Shown here piece by piece: positions 13,585 to 20,369 of a stretch of 20,369 nucleotides of DNA. The number at the start of each line of letters is the position of its first letter. The first letter of the stretch is position 1. The position numbers and the translations under genes were made by a program. The notes beneath the pieces are model-generated. The model worked only from the letters and a program-made list of their open reading frames with translations. It was not told where the DNA came from and did no database searches. The DNA is from CAYVGO01 sp964450725 (GTDB lineage Bacteria; Bacteroidota; Bacteroidia; Bacteroidales; UBA932): positions 1 to 20,369 of the forward strand of contig CAYVGO010000041.1 in assembly GCA_964450725.1 (NCBI GenBank). The letters are read 5' to 3'.

Positions 13585-15111
13585 TTAACTCCTGATATGT
13601 TCAGGTCTTAATAAGTCGAAAATTTCTTTTACAGGGCTAAACGTAGATAAGGGAACTTCAACAAAGAGAGTAATCCAATCACTCATACTGCCATTCCAAA
13701 GTCCGGGTAACTCCAATGCTTTCAGTACTTTTCCGTCTTTACTTTTAGATGAAATAAATCCGGTAGATTCATCAATAAATTTTTGTAAATCAAATTTCCT
13801 TCCTTTGTAATCATATACATAACAAACTAAATCAACAGGGTTGAAGTGGGTCGCTTTTCTTGTTTGCTCTTGCTGTTGTTTGTCTTCCGCGTTGAATTGC
13901 GATTGTTCAATAATTTGTAATGTTGTAAATCCTTGGTTGTTTTTCACCCAGAAAGGACCTCCGCCGGGTTCACCTTCATTTTTCACCATTCCACACACGC
14001 GTATGGGCTTGTTGAGAAGTGTTATTAATAATTCTGATGTAACTTTCAGATTATCAGGGAATATAATGCAGAGTTCTTTTTCCATATAATGCTGTACTTC
14101 ATGAATATCCGCCTTTCCTGATTGTAACTGCTCTATATATTGATGTGTTTTTTTTGCAACCTCTAACAATTTTCCGGCTAATACTTTCTTATATAGGGTA
14201 GTATCATTTTTTAAACTATCGGGTAAAACATTATCTACAGTTTTAATAAATATCAATTCTTCTTCAATCTGGTTGAGATTGTGCAGTAAAGCTCCATGTC
14301 CGGCAGGGCGAAACAATAAAGTCCCGTCATTATTTCGAAAAGGTTCGTTGTCTGGGGAAACGGCAATCGTATCTGTACTCTTTGATTGGATGGAATAACT
14401 TACATCAAAACGTACATTACATTTTTTTTCTAATCTTCCTTTGGCATTATTCAATAAATGAACAAATAATTGTTGGTGCTCGGGAGAAACCGTAAGATGT
14501 ACTTTGGCAACACCTTGGTAAGCGGCATAGAGTGCGGCTTCGGTCAACTGCTCTTCAAAAGCTGTTTTGGCATAATTTTGCAAGCCTTCTTTTTCAATAT
14601 GAAAAGTCAGTACACCTTTAGGTTTATTGCCATAATTTAGCCCCTCTTCAGTTAAAAATAATTGAAGTAAGCGAATGTAGTTTTTTTCGTTTATAGATTG
14701 AATGTCGATGTTTTCTTTCTGTAATAGTAGTGACAGTTGGTCAAAAAACGGATATTGCGTAAGAGATTTGATGAAGTTGAGGGATAATTTGGCTGTATTG
14801 TTGTCATCGGTCAATTTACCACCGCTCTTCAAGTAGTCTAAAATGTCATATAATTTTTTAAACATTCTTGTTGCTGCTCCGGATGCTGGAGTAAACTTTA
14901 TTCGAGAACCTTTAAATTGCTCATACAATTGGCAATAATGCTCTAATTGCTGGTCTTTGAAAACAATCATTCCGCTATTTATTGTTGCTGGGGCAACAAT
15001 ATTAAGGTATGGAAAACCTGTTTTGAAGTACTGAATTTGTTTTTCTACGGAAGATATGGAAATTCCGTATTGTTGCATTTGCAACTTGTCTTTTTCCGAA
15101 AAATTTGTCAT
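13585..15111 (-). CDS. DUF4301 protein, possibly a divergent sugar-nucleotidyltransferase-like protein
   Basis: 508 residues from the ATG at 15109-15111; MTNFSEKDKLQMQQYGIS fits the family start better than the in-frame ATG ten codons earlier, which is close to a -7-like box at 15139-15146. No biochemical role is known to me. Motifs look like a pyrophosphorylase (UGP/AGX) fold: TPASGAATRMFK at 74-85 resembles the nucleotide loop, KPKGVLTFH near 163-171 resembles the PKG motif, and RPAGHGALLHNLN (268-280) with IFIKTVDNV (287-295) resembles the GHGD and N-x-DN blocks. NEGEPGGGPFWVKN lies towards the C-terminus. No signal peptide or membrane segment is seen. It is divergent from putA and upstream of the IspD-like gene. 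Confidence 0.85.
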   Translation of the reverse strand: MTNFSEKDKLQMQQYGISISSVEKQIQYFKTGFPYLNIVAPATINSGMIVFKDQQLEHYCQLYEQFKGSRIKFTPASGAATRMFKKLYDILDYLKSGGKLTDDNNTAKLSLNFIKSLTQYPFFDQLSLLLQKENIDIQSINEKNYIRLLQLFLTEEGLNYGNKPKGVLTFHIEKEGLQNYAKTAFEEQLTEAALYAAYQGVAKVHLTVSPEHQQLFVHLLNNAKGRLEKKCNVRFDVSYSIQSKSTDTIAVSPDNEPFRNNDGTLLFRPAGHGALLHNLNQIEEELIFIKTVDNVLPDSLKNDTTLYKKVLAGKLLEVAKKTHQYIEQLQSGKADIHEVQHYMEKELCIIFPDNLKVTSELLITLLNKPIRVCGMVKNEGEPGGGPFWVKNNQGFTTLQIIEQSQFNAEDKQQQEQTRKATHFNPVDLVCYVYDYKGRKFDLQKFIDESTGFISSKSKDGKVLKALELPGLWNGSMSDWITLFVEVPLSTFSPVKEIFDLLRPEHIRS

Positions 15112-15138
15112 CACCTTAAGAGATAAAATTGTAGACAA

Positions 15139-15146
15139 CAAAGTAA
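15139..15146 (-). promoter_or_regulatory. Near-consensus -7 box (TTACTTTG) of the DUF4301 gene
   Basis: TTACTTTG on the minus strand differs from TAnnTTTG at the second position. It lies 27 bp before the chosen ATG and overlaps the start of the longer version of the reading frame, which supports the shorter protein. Confidence 0.4.
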
Positions 15147-15233
15147 GTTTTTTTTATTGATAAATCCAAATGTCCGATTAACTTATTCTTAATTTTTTAT
15201 TCGAGATAAGAAATATAATTTGCTAAAAAACTA

Positions 15234-15241
15234 TAACTTTG
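15234..15241 (+). promoter_or_regulatory. -7 box (TAACTTTG) of putA
   Basis: TAACTTTG on the plus strand matches TAnnTTTG, 27 bp before the chosen putA ATG. A TTTG at 15219-15222 is too close (11 bp) to be a normal -33 box. Confidence 0.55.
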
Positions 15242-15268
15242 TATTCAAATTTAATAATCTATTATTTT

Positions 15269-18200
15269 ATGGCTAACATCATTGTTTCTCAGGTCGAAAA
15301 TTGGGCTAAAGAATTGCTTCAACAATGCAATCAAACGTTAACATGTCAAGAGCGTAAAGAACAAAAAAAATATGCTACGCTTATTCGAAATCCTAAAAAT
15401 AAAATATTTTTAAGTCGTTTGCTGGACGAGTCTTCTCAAATACGTCATTCTTCGAAATTGGCAAAAAGGATTAAAGTATTATTATGTAATTATGGAATTC
15501 CGGATTTTTTTGGTACGTTTGATAAAATGCTACTCAAAGGTTATCAATGGTTTGGTTACCATGCCGATTTTATTGCTATTCCTATTTTTAAACAACGATT
15601 GCGAAAGGAAACCGAAACAGTTATTATTCATGAAGAACGTCCTAAGTTAACCAAACATCTTGCCGACAGAAAGCAAAAAAACATAGGACAAAATGTAAAC
15701 TTATTGGGAGAAGTCGTACTTGGAGATGGTGAAGCCAATATTCGTTATCATCATTACATGAAAGCCTTAGAAGAACAGGATATTAACTATATTTCCATTA
15801 AATTGTCGGGAATTTACGCTCAACTTCATCCGCTCAACTTTCGGCAAAGTAAAGAAGATTTGATTAGCCTAGTATCTTCAATCTTCCAAAAAGCCATTGA
15901 CAATCCTTATCTTGATGCAGATGGTATTCAACGTTCTAAGTTTGTTAATTTAGATATGGAAGAATACAAAGATGCTCACCTGACTTTGGAAGTGTTTATA
16001 GAAGTACTCAGTAAGCCTGAGTTTAAAAACTACATGGCTGGTATTGTTATTCAGGCTTATTTGCCTGACGCGGAAGGGTTGCTTGAACAATTGTTAGCAT
16101 TTGCAAAACAGCGTGTAACTGAGGGCGGTTCGCCTTTAAAAGTAAGATTGGTGAAAGGTGCCAATTTGCAAATGGAAAGTATTATTTCTTCTCTACGTGG
16201 GTGGGAAAATCCTATTATAGACAATAAAGTGACCGTAGATGCGAACTATTTACGATTAATTGACAAAATTTTTATGCCCGAAAATGCCGCCGCTTTACAT
16301 GTCGGAATTGCTTCTCATAATCTCTTTTCCATAGGTTATGCCTACTTGAAAGCCAAGGAAATGGAGGTCAGCCAGTATGTGACATTCGAAATGTTGGAAG
16401 GTATGGCAAATCAATTGTGGAGAACTTTGTCTAACTTAGGTTGTCAGATTATTTTATATACCCCGGTGGTTAAAAATGAACATTTTTTGAATGCAGTTTC
16501 CTATTTAGTCAGACGGTTAGACGAAAATACGGGTGTCGATAATTTCTTAAGTTATTCTTTCGGGTTAGAACCTGATACTAAAGAGTGGGACTTTTTACAA
16601 CAACAATTCGAACATGCTTGTAAATTAAAAGATCAACTCAACTTAAAGCCAAAGCGTCAGCAAAATAGAAATAAAGAAGTACACAATCAAATTTTTGAAA
16701 CCTTTCAAAATGAACCTGATACCAATTTTGATTTGGCGCATCATCATGACTGGGCAGAAAACATCATTAGAAAATGGCAGAATAAAGAGGTGGAAATTAT
16801 TCCGTTACAAATAGGAGAACAACAAGTAATTACAGAGAAAAAAGTAAGGTATGAAGATCGGTGGATTCAAGGGTACATACCTTATGAAATGTCTGTAGCA
16901 CAAGACGAAAATATTCGACAGATGATTCAGGTTTCCGAAGCATCGTCATGGAGAAAAACAACGATAGAAGAACGTATAAAAATATTACATGCGGTGGCAA
17001 ATAAAATTGCCGAAAATCGCGGAGATTTAATCGGTTGTATGGCTACAGTTACCGGCAAAACTCTTAATGAAGGTGATGTAGAAGTGAGCGAAGCCATAGA
17101 CTTTTGTAGGTTTTATCCGTTAACTTTTCAAGACTTTATGAAGGAGACAGGTGTGAAAATATCTCCAAAAGGTACTGTTTTAGTGATTTCACCATGGAAT
17201 TTTCCATTAGCCATTCCTGTCGGAGGTATTGCAGCTGCATTGTCCGGCGGTAATTCCGTGATTTTAAAACCGGCAACCGTTGCTGCTCCTGTCATGTGGG
17301 AAGTCTGTAAATTGTTTTGGGAAGCAGGAATTCCTAAAGATGCGCTGCAAATTGTTATTACAGACGGCCACCAGCCTTTAGATATACTAACAACATCGCC
17401 AAACATAAAGCACATTATTTTAACAGGTGGGACTGATACAGCACAACGTATTGCAAGGAAAAATCCGACAGTGAAGTTTTCGGCTGAAACCGGCGGCAAA
17501 AATGTGATGATATTAACCGGTTCAGGAGACAGAGATAAAGCCATTATGAATGTAGTAACTTCTGCCTTTGGTAATGCCGGACAAAAATGCTCGGCTTGTT
17601 CGCTGTTGTTGGTAGAAAAATCAATCTATGAAGACCCGGCATTTCGCACTAAGTTGAAAGATGCCGCACTTTCAATGCACACAGGCTCGCCCTGGAATTT
17701 GACCAACGTTGTAGGGCCAATGATTACTAATAAAAATGACAAATTACTTTATGCCATAGAGAATAAGGAAGAGTATACCGAGTGGTTGATAGCGCCGGAA
17801 TTTATAGACCAGCAAAAATATATTCTGCGTCCAACGATTTTATGGGGAGTGAGACCGGATAGTTATACTTTTCGCACTGAACTTTTCGCACCATTGCTGT
17901 CCGTAGGTGTAATAGACTCTTTACGTCAGGGAATTTACTATGTTAATAATTTAGATTATGGGTTAACCTCAGGTTTACAATCGTTAGATGAGCGGGAAAT
18001 AAGTTTATGGGAAAATAATTTGGAAGCAGGCAATCTTTATATTAACCGAGGAATGACGGGAGCCATTGTGAATAGACAACCTTTTGGCGGAATGAAATTG
18101 TCGGCATTTGGAGGTGGTATTAAAGCCGGAAGTATCAACTATGTCAGTTGCTTTGTCAACATTGAGAATGATAATATGCAACAAGACAATTATGAGAAGG

Positions 18201-18685
18201 TGTATGTTGAAGAATTTCAAACACCAAGAGATATTCATCATCTTTACGGAGAACAAAATATTTTCAGATATCTACCATTGAGTCGAATGGGGTTGAGAGT
18301 GTTTGATAATGATAGTATGGAAGATATATGTTTAATTATCAAAGCGGCAAAAATTACAAAAACACCACTAACAATCTCCATAGCAGAAAGAGATGTAAAG
18401 ATTAAAGAATTATCAACCATGAAATGTACTGTTGTCATTGAAAGTTTTGAAACATTTCTTCGCAATATTCCCAATTACGAGCGGTTACGTACCTGTTCTG
18501 AGGATGTACCTCAAGAATTATATCAAATGGCGGCATTACACAATAAATATATTGCAACGGCAAAACCTTTGTATAACGGACGTTTTGAATTATTACACTA
18601 TCTTAAAGAACAAAGTATAAGTTACGAGTATCACCGTTATGGCAGCATTACGGAGATTCCGGAAGTGCAACTCAACAAAAAATAG
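15269..18685 (+). CDS. putA: Bifunctional proline dehydrogenase / L-glutamate gamma-semialdehyde dehydrogenase (PutA-like)
   Basis: 1138 residues oxidising proline to glutamate in two steps. The FAD-dependent proline dehydrogenase barrel spans about 140-440, with NLDMEEYKD, IQAYLPDAEG, VRLVKGANLQME, FEMLEGM and YLVRRLDENTG (412-422). The NAD-dependent aldehyde dehydrogenase spans about 530-970, with SPWNFPLAIPVGG (641-653), catalytic Glu740 in AETGGKN and Cys774 in GQKCSACS. A C-terminal domain of about 150 residues follows, as in long PutA proteins, where it is thought to seal the substrate channel. There is no N-terminal DNA-binding ribbon-helix-helix. I start at ATG 15269 (MANIIVSQ) rather than ten codons upstream, because the -7 box at 15234-15241 would otherwise overlap the start. 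It is transcribed alone. Confidence 0.93.
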   Translation: MANIIVSQVENWAKELLQQCNQTLTCQERKEQKKYATLIRNPKNKIFLSRLLDESSQIRHSSKLAKRIKVLLCNYGIPDFFGTFDKMLLKGYQWFGYHADFIAIPIFKQRLRKETETVIIHEERPKLTKHLADRKQKNIGQNVNLLGEVVLGDGEANIRYHHYMKALEEQDINYISIKLSGIYAQLHPLNFRQSKEDLISLVSSIFQKAIDNPYLDADGIQRSKFVNLDMEEYKDAHLTLEVFIEVLSKPEFKNYMAGIVIQAYLPDAEGLLEQLLAFAKQRVTEGGSPLKVRLVKGANLQMESIISSLRGWENPIIDNKVTVDANYLRLIDKIFMPENAAALHVGIASHNLFSIGYAYLKAKEMEVSQYVTFEMLEGMANQLWRTLSNLGCQIILYTPVVKNEHFLNAVSYLVRRLDENTGVDNFLSYSFGLEPDTKEWDFLQQQFEHACKLKDQLNLKPKRQQNRNKEVHNQIFETFQNEPDTNFDLAHHHDWAENIIRKWQNKEVEIIPLQIGEQQVITEKKVRYEDRWIQGYIPYEMSVAQDENIRQMIQVSEASSWRKTTIEERIKILHAVANKIAENRGDLIGCMATVTGKTLNEGDVEVSEAIDFCRFYPLTFQDFMKETGVKISPKGTVLVISPWNFPLAIPVGGIAAALSGGNSVILKPATVAAPVMWEVCKLFWEAGIPKDALQIVITDGHQPLDILTTSPNIKHIILTGGTDTAQRIARKNPTVKFSAETGGKNVMILTGSGDRDKAIMNVVTSAFGNAGQKCSACSLLLVEKSIYEDPAFRTKLKDAALSMHTGSPWNLTNVVGPMITNKNDKLLYAIENKEEYTEWLIAPEFIDQQKYILRPTILWGVRPDSYTFRTELFAPLLSVGVIDSLRQGIYYVNNLDYGLTSGLQSLDEREISLWENNLEAGNLYINRGMTGAIVNRQPFGGMKLSAFGGGIKAGSINYVSCFVNIENDNMQQDNYEKVYVEEFQTPRDIHHLYGEQNIFRYLPLSRMGLRVFDNDSMEDICLIIKAAKITKTPLTISIAERDVKIKELSTMKCTVVIESFETFLRNIPNYERLRTCSEDVPQELYQMAALHNKYIATAKPLYNGRFELLHYLKEQSISYEYHRYGSITEIPEVQLNKK

Positions 18686-18829
18686 TTATCTACTACTATT
18701 TTCTCATACATTCACTTCTTTGTTACGTTTGTATTCTGGAGAGGGGGAGGTATTATTTTTAATTGACACCCTTTCTGCAATAATTTAGCACTTAAGACTT
18801 CACCACTATTTTAGAGTAGTGAAAAAAGA
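18686..18829. other. Spacer after putA
   Basis: No convincing gene. It holds a lone TACGTTTG at 18724-18731 (plus), which fits a -7 box, and a purine-rich GGAGAGGGGGAGG stretch at 18738-18750. It ends at the hairpin beginning at 18830. Confidence 0.4.
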
Positions 18830-18874
18830 ATCAAAAACCGATAGTTTGCAATATGAAAACTATCGGTTTTTGAT
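18830..18874. terminator. 18-bp hairpin, probable bidirectional terminator
   Basis: Arms 18830-18847 and 18857-18874 are perfect reverse complements (ATCAAAAACCGATAGTTT) around a 9-base loop. On the minus strand the stem is soon followed by a T-rich run (GATTCTTTTTT). On the plus strand, TTTTT lies in the 3' arm. It lies 145 bp after putA and about 34 bp after the stop of the minus-strand frame ending at 18908, so it could end both transcripts. Confidence 0.75.
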
Positions 18875-18907
18875 GAAAAATGACAATGAACTTAGTAATG
18901 TAATGCC

Positions 18908-19133
18908 TTACATTGTTGTTCTTCCGACAACGCCCATAACATCTTGTTTAATTGTAGATAAAAGTCGAGTGTCAAATCCTCTTATCCATCTATACTCTCC
19001 TCCCTTTTCCGCTTCTGTTTTGAGGTCAATTTTTTTATATTGCTGTCCGATAAAACTTAGTAAAGGCAACAAAATAATGTCTCGGCTACAGATTTTCAGT
19101 GGTCGAGTTTCTTTTTTATATATCCAAGCCCCC
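18908..19133 (-). pseudogene. Possible 3' remnant of a gene interrupted by the IS element
   Basis: A minus-strand frame ends with a stop at 18908 and is open back into the transposase gene (to 19234) in a different frame from it. The part outside the transposase codes for about 70 residues, including RDIILLPLLSFIGQQYKKID and YRWIRGFDTRLL, ending GVVGRTTM. It has an AT-rich third-position pattern like the host genes and is followed by a terminator hairpin. I do not recognise the family. The exact junction with the IS is unknown because no terminal repeat can be matched within the window. It may instead be non-coding DNA. Confidence 0.3.
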
Positions 19134-20363
19134 TTAGTCGAAAAGAGATAGTTGTCCAGGTCTCTCAGATGCAGCTTCAAGTAGATTTTCCCAGTCCTTT
19201 TCAGGGTGGTTGAATAGGCTGTAAAAGTCAACATAGTACATCAAGGTTATCCTAACCATTGTTGCAAGTCCCGAGAAACTCCACGAACGTGTCAGCCCCT
19301 TTTGCATAATCATTAACAACAGATTGGCGATAAGTGTCACCCATATTTGTATCTTAATGGCATTTGCACTTTCTCCATAGAAGTATTTGAGTGGGAAGTT
19401 CTGCTTCATTTGCTTGAACAACAGTTCAATTTCCCAACGTTTGCAGTAAATAGCGATTATTTCTGACGGGTCTGACTCCATATCGTTGGTAAGCAGAGAT
19501 ATGAGCTTGTGCTTTTTCTCATCGGCATACGTTACTACACGTGCCTGGTGAGTGAGAGTTTCTCCATTCTTAAGCAGTTTGGTGAAAGTTACCTGCTGTA
19601 TACGTACCTCCATAAGCCCTTTGGGAGTTTGATACATTGTATCACTCAAGATACTGTACTTCAGATTCTTTTTCATCTTAGTTACATAAATGACTCCTCT
19701 TAGGGTCATCTGCTCGAACTTTTCATAGTCTATATAGGCGCGGTCCATGGCCATTATGTCACCTTTGCTCAAAGTTGAAGGCTTTAGCATGAATGAGTCA
19801 TTGGTAGCTGCAGAGGTGAACCTGATGTCCGAAGGTACGCCTTCATTGGCATGGATTACGGTATGTACTTTGATGCCACCCTTCTTCTTTCCGCTCTTGG
19901 GATGCCGCCCTACGCCTTTGAAAAGCAGGTTGGAGAATAACGTGATGGTTGTGGAATCTATGATCTGCAACCGTTTCATCCATCTGGGCTCTTTTCGGTT
20001 TCGGCTGTCCGAAGAAAGTCGATTACGGTAAGTGGAGTACAAATCGCGGTAGATGGACTCAAACACAGATTCGGGACGTCTCTTGTTGGCATCTGCCAAA
20101 GTGCTGCGAGATGTCATCACTGAGATACCCAGATGACAGAGTTTGCGCGCTTCTGCCTGTAAAGAGGCTGTTATCTCACGTAATGAATCGAAACGCATTA
20201 TTACGGCATAGAGCATCACAATCAGATGTGTCCATCCGTCAAAGCACTTCACATACCGTTCGCCGCCTTTCTCACGACTTTTATTTAGAACTTTTGACTT
20301 ATCAAGCAATTTTATTACCTGACAATAGAGTGGCTGTCCGCTAAAATGTGTACTTTTACCCAT
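19134..20363 (-). CDS. IS4-family transposase (DUF4372 + DDE domain)
   Basis: 409 residues, apparently full length and intact. The N-terminal region (STHFSGQPLYCQVIKLLDKS) is like the DUF4372 domain of Bacteroidota IS4 elements. The DDE catalytic residues are visible: Asp136 in IIDSTTI, Asp207 in MAMDRAY, and Glu313 within the IS4 signature Y306-x2-R309-x3-E313-x6-K320 (YCKRWEIELLFKQMK). It ends GQLSLFD. The DNA looks richer in G+C than the adjacent genes, suggesting arrival from another Bacteroidota genome. Its start is only 6 bases from the window edge. Confidence 0.95.
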   Translation of the reverse strand: MGKSTHFSGQPLYCQVIKLLDKSKVLNKSREKGGERYVKCFDGWTHLIVMLYAVIMRFDSLREITASLQAEARKLCHLGISVMTSRSTLADANKRRPESVFESIYRDLYSTYRNRLSSDSRNRKEPRWMKRLQIIDSTTITLFSNLLFKGVGRHPKSGKKKGGIKVHTVIHANEGVPSDIRFTSAATNDSFMLKPSTLSKGDIMAMDRAYIDYEKFEQMTLRGVIYVTKMKKNLKYSILSDTMYQTPKGLMEVRIQQVTFTKLLKNGETLTHQARVVTYADEKKHKLISLLTNDMESDPSEIIAIYCKRWEIELLFKQMKQNFPLKYFYGESANAIKIQIWVTLIANLLLMIMQKGLTRSWSFSGLATMVRITLMYYVDFYSLFNHPEKDWENLLEAASERPGQLSLFD

Positions 20364-20369
20364 GGTTAT
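19134..20369 (-). mobile_element. IS4-family insertion sequence, partial
   Basis: Delimited here only by the transposase gene. The upstream terminal inverted repeat lies past the right edge, and without it the downstream repeat and target duplication cannot be identified. The true left end is somewhere between about 18875 and 19133. Confidence 0.8.

Noticed and set aside
17128..17544. 138-codon minus-strand frame inside putA
   Set aside because: It is antisense to the conserved aldehyde dehydrogenase domain and shows no family features.
18819..19151. Plus-strand 110-codon frame overlapping the hairpin and IS end
   Set aside because: It begins at a GTG inside the spacer, runs through the terminator hairpin and into the transposase 3' end, and resembles nothing known.

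Overview
The window looks like chromosomal DNA from an AT-rich member of the Bacteroidota, probably Bacteroidales. The evidence is the gene set (GldH lipoprotein next to a RicT/PSP1 protein, a DUF4301 protein, an OprO/P-like porin next to pst genes), start codons without clear Shine-Dalgarno sequences, and repeated Bacteroidota-type -7 boxes (TAnnTTTG) upstream of at least six genes. No rRNA, tRNA or CRISPR array was recognised.

Layout. Positions 1-3700 hold a phosphate-uptake block on the minus strand: outer-membrane porin, then pstS, then pstC. It is preceded by three contiguous 11-bp TTGTMAYA units just upstream of a TACCTTTG box, which looks like a Pho box. Two short repeat blocks and a 25-bp inverted repeat separate these genes. 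Positions 3765-4125 are a 42-bp-period tandem array of nine units lying between the porin promoter and the end of purC. Positions 4153-7770 (minus) read pyrG, a three-gene accessory cassette (DUF3791, DUF3990, small helical protein) tightly coupled behind pyrG, and then purC. The purC leader can form a hairpin whose loop is complementary to a GAGGTG sequence just before the purC start. Position 7892 onward is a divergent SAM-hydrolase-like gene (DUF62), degenerate at the usual catalytic motifs. Positions 8652-11667 (minus) are a tight housekeeping operon ricT-gldH-trmB-comF. A plus-strand rfbD gene follows, convergent with ispD (or an IspD/TarI-like gene) and DUF4301. A large bifunctional proline-catabolism gene (putA-like) diverges from DUF4301.

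The right end is an IS4-family transposase gene running to the window edge. It looks richer in G+C than its surroundings. Next to it lies what may be the 3' end of an interrupted minus-strand gene, followed by a strong 18-bp hairpin terminator shared with putA.

The genes fit together as ordinary core metabolism (phosphate uptake, purine and CTP synthesis, tRNA modification, isoprenoid or surface-sugar precursors, proline use) with accessory elements in the gaps. The most interesting points are the PstS-like insert inside PstC, the Pho box, the DUF3791/DUF3990 cassette behind pyrG, the possible pseudoknot leader of purC, and the 42-bp array.
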